From: Nonomuraea coxensis DSM 45129
GTDB taxonomy: Bacteria; Actinomycetota; Actinomycetes; Streptosporangiales; Streptosporangiaceae
DNA length: 64,000 nt
Assembly (NCBI RefSeq): GCF_019397265.1
Contig: NZ_CP068985.1
Location: 4,134,501-4,198,500, forward strand
Reading direction: 5' to 3'
Shown one piece after another: positions 48,972 to 57,229 of this stretch (its first letter is position 1; each line of letters begins with the position of its first letter). The position numbers and the translations under genes are program-made. The notes below the pieces were generated by a model that saw nothing but the letters and a program-made list of their open reading frames with translations, was not told the DNA's origin and did no database searches.

Positions 48972-51272
48972 TCAGACGCGCAGGACGGCGGTGTGGGTGC
49001 GGCCGCGGGTGCCGCCCAGCTCCACCTTGATCGCCTTCTTGGCCCTGCGCACGCCACGGCCGCCCTTCACCACCGAGCGCACCGCCCAGGGCAGCCTGAT
49101 CCGTACCTCGTCGGCGGTCCTGGACGGGTCGGAGACCGCGACCCGCACCCGGCCGCGCTCGCGGCGCAGCACCAGCGTGCACGGGCCGTCGGCGGAGAGC
49201 GTCCCGTGCGGGGTCTTGACGCTGCCCGCCCGCCAGAACACCGCGGCGATCAGGTCGCCGCGGGAGACGGCCTGCGCCGTTCCGTTGTTGGCGAGGACGT
49301 CGACCTGCTTGCGGTAGGCGGCGGTCCGCTCGGCGCAGGCCCCGGGCAGCACCGCGTAGGCGTAGCGCGCCTTGCGCGGATCGGCGCCGTGGTCGATGAC
49401 GATCGTCGTGTAGTGCCTGGTGACGGGGGTCGTGTCGCCGCCGGTCGTGGCGCCCTTGTCGATGTCGCGCCAGCGGCCGGTGCGCCGCTCGCGGATCACC
49501 TTGACCTCCTCGCCGACCTCCGCGCCGTCCAGCAGCGCGTACCCGGCCACGCCGGACAGGTGCAGCCACCGCTCGCCCCTGGTGAGCGGCGGGTGCGCGG
49601 CGTGGGTGTTGCGGTTCTCCACGACCGTCTCGACGCGGCGGCCGTCGGAGGCGGTGATGCCCGCGCCGAGCGCGATCACCGCGTCGTCGAGGAGGAACCA
49701 CGCCTTCTTGGCGCGCAGCGACGAGCCGTCCGCGACCAGCTTCATGGCGGCGACACCGTACTCGCCGTCCAGCGCCGCCCCGCCCGCCCACGGGGTGGGA
49801 GGCAGGCGGCGCTTGCCGTGCGCGAGGTCGGCGCGCCTGCGGGTGTCGACCGTCGTGCCCGGCAGCCGGTACGGGTCGATCGTCGGCCAGAGGTCGTCGT
49901 TCCAGTGGGTGAGGTCGTCGGTGTAGAGGTACGTCATGCCGTCGCCGGTGTACCAGCCGTGCAGGTTCTCCTGGTTCATGGCCTCGGCCGCGCCGATGCG
50001 CTCCGAGCTCATCGCGATCGCGAAGGCCCAGCCGGGGCGGCGGTGCACAACGCGGTCCATGTCGGCGAAGACGTACGTGCCCGTCGTGCGCGGGCCGACC
50101 GGCACCGAGTCGTCGGCCAGCAGGGCCTCGGCCCGCGCGAGGCTCGCCAGCGGCGCGTGCGTGCCGTAGGGGATCGCCTGGTTGCGGGTCAGCCAGCCCT
50201 TCACCAGCGGGCGCCAGCGCCGGGCGTGCCGCTCGGGCGCGCTGTCCAGCAGGGTGAGGACGGCCTCGACCGTCTTCTGCCCCGAATGGTGGTCGCGGTG
50301 GCCCTGCACCGAGATCTGCCGGCCGCGGACGCAGTCCATCATCAGCCCGTCGAAGACGAACGGCACGAACGAGCGGTCCACGATCTCGTACACGTTGCCG
50401 ATCCTGGGGATCTCCCACGGCGAGCGGGCGAGCATGGCGATCAGCTTGGCCACGCTCTCCAGGTAGTCGACGCCGTAGCTGCCGGTGTACGGGTAGACGT
50501 CGTGCTGGATGAACGACCCGTCGTGGTAGAAGCCGTCGCCGGGGCCCTTCGTGCGCCGTAACAGGTCGGAGACCGCGTCCCTGGCCCGCCTGACCAGGCG
50601 CGCGTCGTGGGTGAGCAGCCCGCGCATCGCGACGGCCATGGCCTTGCCCGCCCGGTTCGCGCCGGTCTCGACCACTCCGGGGTGGCTGATCCGCCGCTCC
50701 GGGTCGGGGCACCAGCGGCGCAGCGGGCGCAGCCAGCGTTCGAGGCGGTCCTTCGGCAGGCCGTCGTACAGCAGGGCGCAGGTGTCGGTCAGCGCGCGCG
50801 GCACGCCGATCTCCCACCAGTACCAGTTGCTGCCCCGCCGGTCGAGGCGCTCGTGGTAGGCGTGCTCGTACAGGAAGTCCAGCGCCCTGGCCGCGGTCTC
50901 GGCGACCTGGGGGCTGCCGTGCATGGCGGTGCCCGGGGTGGCCCAGCCGAGCGCGAGCGCGCGCATGCGGTTGTAGGAGCGGTTGAAGTCGCCCGTACGC
51001 GGATTGGCCAGCGGCAGGTCGGGCCACAGGCTCGGGCGGCGCGGGTCCGGCTTCAGCTTGCGCAGCACCGCGTTCGCCGAGCCTTCGACGGCCTGGATCT
51101 TGTCGGTGTGGCCGGGGTCGTACGCGCCGCCGGCCAGCAGGCTCACCCACCGCTCCCGCGCGGCGTCGAACGCGGCGGCGCTCACCGCCTCAGCCGGCCT
51201 TTCCCACAGGGCGGCCCCGGCCACGGCCGAGGCGCCCAGCAGGGCGGACCGCCGGCTGAGGGGGTGAATCAT
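48972..51272 (-). CDS. Secreted polysaccharide lyase family 8 (hyaluronate/xanthan lyase-like)
   Basis: A 766-residue exported lyase. GGAAGG lies 6 nt before the ATG at 51272. The N-terminus has a Tat-like signal (SRRSALLGASAVAGAAL). The alpha/alpha toroid carries the catalytic set of PL8 enzymes: N206 in TGANR, H257 in DGSFIQH and Y266 in YTGSYG, with His and Tyr 9 residues apart as in pneumococcal hyaluronate lyase. NQENLHGWYTGDGMTYLY starts the beta-sandwich domain. It cleaves uronic-acid polysaccharides by beta-elimination; hyaluronate, chondroitin or xanthan cannot be told apart here. Confidence 0.92.
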   Translation of the reverse strand: MIHPLSRRSALLGASAVAGAALWERPAEAVSAAAFDAARERWVSLLAGGAYDPGHTDKIQAVEGSANAVLRKLKPDPRRPSLWPDLPLANPRTGDFNRSYNRMRALALGWATPGTAMHGSPQVAETAARALDFLYEHAYHERLDRRGSNWYWWEIGVPRALTDTCALLYDGLPKDRLERWLRPLRRWCPDPERRISHPGVVETGANRAGKAMAVAMRGLLTHDARLVRRARDAVSDLLRRTKGPGDGFYHDGSFIQHDVYPYTGSYGVDYLESVAKLIAMLARSPWEIPRIGNVYEIVDRSFVPFVFDGLMMDCVRGRQISVQGHRDHHSGQKTVEAVLTLLDSAPERHARRWRPLVKGWLTRNQAIPYGTHAPLASLARAEALLADDSVPVGPRTTGTYVFADMDRVVHRRPGWAFAIAMSSERIGAAEAMNQENLHGWYTGDGMTYLYTDDLTHWNDDLWPTIDPYRLPGTTVDTRRRADLAHGKRRLPPTPWAGGAALDGEYGVAAMKLVADGSSLRAKKAWFLLDDAVIALGAGITASDGRRVETVVENRNTHAAHPPLTRGERWLHLSGVAGYALLDGAEVGEEVKVIRERRTGRWRDIDKGATTGGDTTPVTRHYTTIVIDHGADPRKARYAYAVLPGACAERTAAYRKQVDVLANNGTAQAVSRGDLIAAVFWRAGSVKTPHGTLSADGPCTLVLRRERGRVRVAVSDPSRTADEVRIRLPWAVRSVVKGGRGVRRAKKAIKVELGGTRGRTHTAVLRV

Positions 51273-51364
51273 GGCGGCCTTCCGGGCATGAGGGCTGATC
51301 ACAGATGAGAAGATCCTATGTCGGGAGAAGGACCACTCATCGCGCCACCGCCGTCAGGCCGCGC

Positions 51365-52468
51365 TCACCACGCGCCCGGCAGTTTCACGCTCTGCGCGGC
51401 GGCGACGGGCACCTTGTGCACCTGCCGGGCCTTCCCGGTGTAGACGTTCACCGCGTAGCTGCGCAGTTCCTTGGCCCCCACCTGGTAGTCGACCATCACC
51501 TCGGACGCGCTCGCCCAGACGCGCACGGAGTCCGGCCCGTGCTGGACCGGCACGCCCTTGACCGTCACCTTCCGCACCACCCGGCCGGTCTTGGCGTCGA
51601 GCAGCGTCACCTTCCTCTTCCGCATCTCGTCGAACTCGATCGCGGCCACCGTGCGGCCGTCAGGGGCGGGCTCGCTGAACATGATGTACGTGCCGGGGAA
51701 GCGCACCGGCTTGCCGCCGCCGGTGACCGGCATCAGCCACAGGTCGGTCTTTCGGTAGCGGATCAGCTCGACCAGCCCGTTCTTGATGCCGATCGCCTCG
51801 TACTCGCCGTTCAGCGTGGTCGTCCTGCCGGTGCGCACGTCGATCAGCAACCCCGGATACTTGCTCCCCTCGCGCGGGTCGAACGCGAGGTGACGCCCGT
51901 CCTCGGAGACGGCCAGCATCGAGCCCCGGTCGATCTGCGACTCCTTCACCTTGGCCCGTGAGACGACCCGGGTGCCGGCCACCAGGTCGCGGACGACGTG
52001 CGCCCCCTCCTGCCTGCTGTAGTAGGCGAACATCCGCCCGTCCCGGCTGATGGCGACCGGCGGGTGCGGATCGTTGACGGGGGTGGCGAGCGCCTCCGAC
52101 ACCCGGTACGTCCTGCCCGTACGGGTGACGACCCGCCACTCGACCTTGGAACAGTCGAGAGCCGGCGGCGTCTGCGACTCGTCCTCCTCACACCTCGTGA
52201 GGTACGCGTGACTGAGCTCGCCCACCTTGCCCGGGGGCAGGTCGGGCAGCGGCGACGAGGCGGGGGCGGCCTGGCCGGTCCCGGTCAGCGACACGCCCGC
52301 CGTCACCGCCCCTACGATCGCCGCCGTCGCGAGAAAAGCCGTTGCCATGGTGATGTTCCTCCTGTGTCGTTGGTGGCCGGCGAGGGCGAGCCCCGCCAGG
52401 TCCGTCGCCGGCGCCACGTCCGGCGCCTCCTGGGCCAGCTCGCCGAGTGCCGCGCGCAGCCTGCTCAT
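51365..52468 (-). CDS. Membrane-anchored beta-propeller protein, partner of SigE-type sigma
   Basis: A 367-residue protein whose ATG at 52468 overlaps the sigma gene stop by 4 bp. A short cytoplasmic N-terminus (MSRLRAALGELAQEAP) precedes one membrane helix (ITMATAFLATAAIVGAVTAGVSL) and a TolB/WD40-like outside domain (PPVAISRDGRMFAYYSRQEG, LAVSEDGRHLAFDPREG, MFSEPAPDGRTVAAIEF). Proteins in this position are often regulators of SigE-family sigma factors in actinomycetes. No classical zinc-finger anti-sigma motif is visible. Confidence 0.8.
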   Translation of the reverse strand: MSRLRAALGELAQEAPDVAPATDLAGLALAGHQRHRRNITMATAFLATAAIVGAVTAGVSLTGTGQAAPASSPLPDLPPGKVGELSHAYLTRCEEDESQTPPALDCSKVEWRVVTRTGRTYRVSEALATPVNDPHPPVAISRDGRMFAYYSRQEGAHVVRDLVAGTRVVSRAKVKESQIDRGSMLAVSEDGRHLAFDPREGSKYPGLLIDVRTGRTTTLNGEYEAIGIKNGLVELIRYRKTDLWLMPVTGGGKPVRFPGTYIMFSEPAPDGRTVAAIEFDEMRKRKVTLLDAKTGRVVRKVTVKGVPVQHGPDSVRVWASASEVMVDYQVGAKELRSYAVNVYTGKARQVHKVPVAAAQSVKLPGAW

Positions 52469-52974
52469 CCGGCCACCTCCTGGGCCTCGAAGTCCTCGCT
52501 CAGCTCCGGCGCCAGCGCGCGCAGCCGTGCCAGCGCGTGATGGGTCTGACTCTTGACGGTGCCGACCGAGCAGCCGAGCGCCTCCGCCGCCTGGGCCTCC
52601 GTCAGGTCCTCCCAGAACCGCAGCACGATGACCGCGCGCTGCTTGCGCGTCAGCTTGGCCAGCGCCCGGCGCAGCACGATGCGGTCGAGCGCCGCCTCGT
52701 CGTAGGACACGCCCTGTTCGGGCGGCTCGGCGCTCGGCACCTCGAAACGCGGCCTGCGCCGCCATGAGATGTACTGGTTCACCAGCGCCCTGCGGGTGTA
52801 CGCCTCCGCGTTGCCGCCCGCCGCGAGCTTGTGCCAGTGCCCGGCGACCTTCGTCAACGTGCTCTGCAACAGGTCCTCGGCGAGATGCCGGTCGCCCACG
52901 AGCAGGTACGCGGTCCGCATCAACGCCTGTTGCCTGGCGAGCACGAACTCGCGGAAACCCTCGTGACGATCCAA
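52465..52974 (-). CDS. SigE-family RNA polymerase sigma factor
   Basis: A 169-residue ECF sigma of the actinobacterial SigE family. Region 2 is FVLARQQALMRTAYLLVGDRHLAEDLLQSTLTKV, and region 4 is KLTRKQRAVIVLRFWEDLTEAQAAEALGCSVGTVKSQTHHALARLR. I place the start at TTG 52974, because AGGAG lies 6 nt upstream and the protein then begins in the typical way (LDRHEGFREFVLARQ); a longer ATG-started frame lacks support. Co-translated with the propeller protein. Confidence 0.9.
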   Translation of the reverse strand: MDRHEGFREFVLARQQALMRTAYLLVGDRHLAEDLLQSTLTKVAGHWHKLAAGGNAEAYTRRALVNQYISWRRRPRFEVPSAEPPEQGVSYDEAALDRIVLRRALAKLTRKQRAVIVLRFWEDLTEAQAAEALGCSVGTVKSQTHHALARLRALAPELSEDFEAQEVAG

Positions 52975-53111
52975 TCTGATCTCCTCTCGCCCCTTGCCAA
53001 CGCCACTTCCGGGGCGAAAGGTTGCAGCCACGGGGCGGGAGGTGCGAGAAACGCCATCACCGGGTCAATCGTGTTGCCCGCCCGTCCGTCCTGGCCGTTG
53101 AATGGGGAGCT

Positions 53112-53672
53112 GTGATCTCCTGCAGCCCCCGGGTCCGCCGCCTGCCGTCCGTCGAGCTCAGCATCGGGGTGGGCTTCTTCGCGGCGGTGGCCGCCTGCGC
53201 GATCACCGCCTTGGTGGTGCCCATCGGCCAGCTCGAGGTGCGTTTCGCCGTCATGGGGCTGGCGGGGTGCTGCTACGCGGCGTTCGCGGCCGACCTGCGG
53301 GCCGCCGCGGTCATGGGCCTCGTCGTCTGGACCCTCGCCACCGGCTTCCTCATCCAGCCCGCGGGCGAGCTCATCGTGACCGGCGTCCCCGACGTGCTCC
53401 GCTTCGCCGCGGTCGTGGCCATGTGCCTGGCCGGCGGCCTCTACGGCATCGCCCGCCGCCGCGCCCGCGCCGGCGGGCGGCGCGTGGAGCGGCGGCCGGG
53501 CCTCCCGCAGCCGCCACGGACGCGGCCGGCGCTGCGGCGCGTCCCCCCTCGCCGGTACGCGCCGGTGCGCTCGTGCCCCGGCGGACCGGCGCCGCGCCCG
53601 CCCGCCGGCCGCTCAGGCAGGACCCTGCCCAGATGCCGGCACCAGGGGGGTTCCAGCGGCCCGCCACGCTGA
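53112..53672 (+). CDS. Small membrane protein, DUF4118-like
   Basis: A 186-residue protein read from GTG at 53112. Four hydrophobic segments (VELSIGVGFFAAVAACAITALVV, VRFAVMGLAGCCYAAFAADL, AAVMGLVVWTLATGFLIQPAG, FAAVVAMCLAGGLYGIA) resemble the DUF4118 membrane unit of KdpD-like sensors. The last 70 residues are Pro/Arg-rich and unlikely to fold. GGGGAG lies very close to the start. The function is unknown. Between it and the next gene (53673-53895) I see only an upstream region. Confidence 0.6.
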   Translation: MISCSPRVRRLPSVELSIGVGFFAAVAACAITALVVPIGQLEVRFAVMGLAGCCYAAFAADLRAAAVMGLVVWTLATGFLIQPAGELIVTGVPDVLRFAAVVAMCLAGGLYGIARRRARAGGRRVERRPGLPQPPRTRPALRRVPPRRYAPVRSCPGGPAPRPPAGRSGRTLPRCRHQGGSSGPPR

Positions 53673-53895
53673 GGCAGCACGCTCTCCCGCTGGACGACCT
53701 CCCGTCCGGTCAGGCGGCTGAAGGGGCTCTGATCTCGGAGGGTGAGCAGGCGAGGCCCGGGCTTTCGACCTCACAATGGAGGCCGTGGAGCCGCACAGAC
53801 TCTGACCCGTGCGAACTCCCGGAAGAAATCTCGCGAAGTCGCGTAATCAAGGCGGGCGGCCGGACTCCTCCCTTGTGAAAGGAAAGGAGCTCTGC

Positions 53896-55590
53896 TTGAG
53901 CACGATGAGATCGATCTTCATGACGCTGCTGCTGCCGATGGCGGCGGCGGTTCTGGTGGTTCCCTCGCCCGCCGCCGCCGAGGTGGCGGCGCCGGCGTCC
54001 ACGTCGCCGTTCGCCTGCGACGCTACGGACGCCGGCGACAAGGGCTGGGTGCTGCCGATCTACGTCCACCAGCCGGGGCAGGACGCCTGGGCGGCCGACA
54101 GCCCCGCGCTGCTCAACACCCTCTGGGAGACCGACCAGACGGTGGACTCCAGCGCCGAGCGGTTCGGGATCTCGCGGCGGCTGCGGATCGTGCAGGACGC
54201 CGGCTGCCGCCCGGTGGTGGCGAAGCTGCCGTTCACCAAGGGCCGCAACCGGGCCGAGATGGGCAAGGCGATGGAGGAGAACCTCGACGCCCAGCCCGCG
54301 CAGGTGCGCACCCTGTGGAAGGCCGGCCGGGTCAAGCCGCTGTACTTCGTCAGGGACAACGAGATCACCGGCTCCTGCACGGGCGGCGGCGCGAACGCAG
54401 GGATGAGCGGCGGCAACGTCATCCTGCCGCGCTGGTGCTGGAGCGAGGCCGGGCTCACCCACGAGCTGATCCACAGCTTCGGGCTCTCCCACTGCGACGG
54501 CGGCGGGGTGAACGGCAACGACCCGGTCTGCCGCGACATGGGCACCCGCAAGGAGTGCACGAGCGACCTCGCCGCCAACTACCACCTCGACTCGTGCCGG
54601 ATCGACGACTTCCGTTACTTCGAGCCGACCCCGGTCAAGCAGCCGGCCCTGGAGAAGGTCAGGAACGTGGCGTTCAGCCCGTACCTGATCCAGGACCAGC
54701 CGAGCCCGGTGTGGCGGTTCCGCCTCAAGGTGGCCGACGGCGGCAGGTGCGTCGACGGGAGCGCCGCCCAGGTCGTGCAGCGCACCTGCTCGGACGGCGC
54801 CGCGCAGACCTGGCGGCGCGCCATCGACGGCGACGGCTACCTCACCCTCCGCAACGCCGCCACCGGCCGCTGTCTCGCCATGGCCGGCACCGTCGTGACC
54901 GCCGCGTGCGCGAAGAAGGACAAGTCCCAGCAGTGGCTGCCGCAGGCCGGCCAGGACAAGACCAACTTCGCCAGCCGGGCGGGCGGCAAGAAGCTGTCCG
55001 TCAAGGACAACCAGGACGGCGGCGCCGTGGTGGCCGACGGCAACGGCGAGTTCGTCGCCGAACTGCTGGACGGCCTCGACCCCGCGCCCACCCGTCCGGG
55101 CAACCCCGCCCCCACGCCCACGCCCACGCCCACGCCCACGTCGAGCTCCACGACCCGGCCGACCGCGGATCCCACCGCCGTGCCGCCCCCCGGGCCCTCG
55201 TCGGAGCCTGACGTCGCCGCGCCGGGCAAGGTCCGGTTCAGGAGCTCGTACGGCACCTGCCTGGCCGTCTCCGGCACCAGGGTGCGCCTCGGCTCCTGCG
55301 GCGCCAAGTGGGACGTCGTAAGCGTCGGCAAGCACGTGCAGCTGCGCCAGAAGAACCGCTGCATGGCGCTCGGCAGGATCGGCGGCGGCAAGCGCGCGGT
55401 CGTCATGACCGCGTGCAGCGGCGCCGCCAAGGGGCAGCGCTGGCTGCTGGAGAGGACCGGCGGCTCGGTCACGCTGAAGAGCGCGACCACCAGGGCCACC
55501 CGGATCGTCGCCGTCCGCGCCGGCCGGACCGCCGCCGTCTACGCCAAGGCCGCATTCCCCAAGAACTCGGTCAAATTCCTGCTCAAGTGA
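53896..55590 (+). CDS. Secreted zinc metalloprotease-like protein with ricin-type lectin domains
   Basis: A 564-residue exported protein. The TTG at 53896 has AGGAG 6 nt upstream; the ATG at 53905 is too far from it. A signal peptide (TLLLPMAAAVLVVPSPAAA) is followed by a domain with HELIHSFGLSHCDG, a HExxHxxGxxH zinc site of metzincin type. Two ricin-B-like lectin domains flank a Pro/Thr linker of PTPT repeats (55090-55160): CVDGSAAQVVQRTCSDGAAQTWRR and CLAVSGTRVRLGSCGAKWD with QxW-like repeats. Probably cleaves or binds glycoprotein targets outside the cell. Overlaps the sigma-lectin gene by 4 bp. Confidence 0.8.
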   Translation: MSTMRSIFMTLLLPMAAAVLVVPSPAAAEVAAPASTSPFACDATDAGDKGWVLPIYVHQPGQDAWAADSPALLNTLWETDQTVDSSAERFGISRRLRIVQDAGCRPVVAKLPFTKGRNRAEMGKAMEENLDAQPAQVRTLWKAGRVKPLYFVRDNEITGSCTGGGANAGMSGGNVILPRWCWSEAGLTHELIHSFGLSHCDGGGVNGNDPVCRDMGTRKECTSDLAANYHLDSCRIDDFRYFEPTPVKQPALEKVRNVAFSPYLIQDQPSPVWRFRLKVADGGRCVDGSAAQVVQRTCSDGAAQTWRRAIDGDGYLTLRNAATGRCLAMAGTVVTAACAKKDKSQQWLPQAGQDKTNFASRAGGKKLSVKDNQDGGAVVADGNGEFVAELLDGLDPAPTRPGNPAPTPTPTPTPTSSSTTRPTADPTAVPPPGPSSEPDVAAPGKVRFRSSYGTCLAVSGTRVRLGSCGAKWDVVSVGKHVQLRQKNRCMALGRIGGGKRAVVMTACSGAAKGQRWLLERTGGSVTLKSATTRATRIVAVRAGRTAAVYAKAAFPKNSVKFLLK

Positions 55591-57161
55591 CGGACGATCC
55601 GAGAGACGCGGACCCGGCCCTGACGCACCTGGTCAGGGCCGGGGACGAGCGTGCCGTCTCCGAGCTGTACGAGCGGCACCATCCCGCCGTCCTCGCCTTC
55701 GCCCGCCGCCTGTGCCAGGACCCGCACACCGCCGAGGACCTCGCCAGCGAGGCGTTCGCGCGGACCCTGCGCACCGTGCGCAACGGCTCGGGCGGCCCCA
55801 GCGGCGGGTGGCGGCCCTACCTGTACGCGGTGGCGCGCAACACGGCGATCGAGTGGGCCCGCTCCCAGCAGCGGCTCGTGCTGACGGACGAGTTCCGCGA
55901 GGACGAGCTCACCACCGCGCCGCCGGAGCCACCGGACGATCTCGTGACGCGGGCCTACCGGTCGCTGCCGCCGCGCTGGCAGACCGTGCTGTGGCACACG
56001 CTGATCGAGGAGGAGGACCCGGAGCGGGTCGCCAAGATCCTCGGCGTCACGCCGGGCAACGTCGGGGTGCTCGCCTTCCGGGCTCGGGAGGGGCTGCGCA
56101 AGGCGTACCTGGCGGCGCACGTGGCGGGCGCGTCGCCGCGCTGCCTGCAGTACGCCGAGCCGCTGGCGGCGATCGTACGCAAGCGCAGCGAACGGCTGCC
56201 GCGGGCGTTGCGCGCGCACCTCAGCACGTGCGCGACCTGCGCCAGGGCGCACGCGGAACTGCTCGACCTCAACGCCACCCTCCGCGCGGCGGTCCCGGTC
56301 GCGCTGCTCCCCCTCGCCATGAAAGCGGCCTCTGACGGGGGTGTCGGTTCGGGGGCTGTTGCCTCCGAGGGGGCGGTGGCGGGGAAGGGGGGTGCTCTTT
56401 TCCCAGGGGGTGGGGTGCCGGGGTGGGTGATTCCGGTGGTGGGGGCGGCGGCGGTGGCCGCGGTGGCCGTGGTCGGGGTGACGGCGGGTCCCGCGCCGGC
56501 GCCGCCGGTTGCCGCGCCCACGGCGAGCCCGCCGCCGGGCGCGAGCCCGCCGTTCACTCCGGGCGGCGAACCGGCGCAGGCACGGACGCGGGCGCCGATG
56601 CGGAAGCCGACGGTCACGGCCACGCCCAGGGCGGCGGCCACGCCGACGGCGGGCCGGGCGCGGACGTCCGCGCGGACCCCCGCGCCGGCCCGGGCGAGCG
56701 CCGGCACCCCCACCCGGCGTACGACGCCGTCCGCCACCGCGCAGGCGGGCACCAGGCTCGCGCTCGCGGGCCGATGCGTCGGCGCGGCGGGCGGGGAGGT
56801 GGCGGCGCTGCCGTGCGCCGACCCCCGCACGGCCTGGCGTACCAGGGGCTCCGCCCAGCGGTTCCAGCTCGTCAACGTCGTCACCGGCCGCTGCCTGGCC
56901 GCCGGCGAGCAGTACGACACCACCGCCTTCAACGGCGGCGGCATGCTCGCCGTCCGCCTGGTGCCCTGCGCCTCCGTCCCGGCCCAGCACTGGCACCGCC
57001 CGGCGTTCAGCGACGGCGTGCGCCGCCTGGTGAGCGTCCCCTCCGGCAAGGCCCTGTCCGTCGGCAAGGAGTTCGTCGGCAAGAGCCCGCCGACGGCCTT
57101 CATCCTGTACGGCCCCTACACCGGCTCGGCCGACCAGCGCGTCACGTTCGCGAACGGCTGA
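55587..57161 (+). CDS. Sigma factor fused to zinc-finger, membrane anchor and lectin domain
   Basis: A 524-residue fusion read from GTG at 55587. Residues 10-175 are an ECF sigma factor: region 2 (ELYERHHPAVLAFARRLCQDPHTAEDLASEAF) and region 4 (SLPPRWQTVLWHTLIEEEDPERVAKILGVTPGNVGVLAFRAREGLRKAY). H211, C215 and C218 (HLSTCATC) form an anti-sigma-like zinc motif. A membrane helix (WVIPVVGAAAVAAVAVVGV, 280-298) leads to a Thr/Pro/Ala linker and a ricin-type lectin (385-524; CVGAAGGEVAALPC, GRCLAAGEQ, QHWHRPAF). So sensor, anti-sigma and sigma lie in one chain, probably tied to the membrane until released. Its partner by co-translation is another lectin protein. Confidence 0.85.
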   Translation: MTDDPRDADPALTHLVRAGDERAVSELYERHHPAVLAFARRLCQDPHTAEDLASEAFARTLRTVRNGSGGPSGGWRPYLYAVARNTAIEWARSQQRLVLTDEFREDELTTAPPEPPDDLVTRAYRSLPPRWQTVLWHTLIEEEDPERVAKILGVTPGNVGVLAFRAREGLRKAYLAAHVAGASPRCLQYAEPLAAIVRKRSERLPRALRAHLSTCATCARAHAELLDLNATLRAAVPVALLPLAMKAASDGGVGSGAVASEGAVAGKGGALFPGGGVPGWVIPVVGAAAVAAVAVVGVTAGPAPAPPVAAPTASPPPGASPPFTPGGEPAQARTRAPMRKPTVTATPRAAATPTAGRARTSARTPAPARASAGTPTRRTTPSATAQAGTRLALAGRCVGAAGGEVAALPCADPRTAWRTRGSAQRFQLVNVVTGRCLAAGEQYDTTAFNGGGMLAVRLVPCASVPAQHWHRPAFSDGVRRLVSVPSGKALSVGKEFVGKSPPTAFILYGPYTGSADQRVTFANG

Positions 57162-57229
57162 CGCGCCCGGCGAGTCGTCATGGCAGGTCCTTTGCCGATC
57201 GTTGTGATCGCGGGTGAAACAGTCGATCC

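Noticed and set aside
55090..55160. Tandem CACGCC repeats
   Set aside because: In-frame Pro-Thr linker of a secreted lectin protein, a normal feature of such enzymes.
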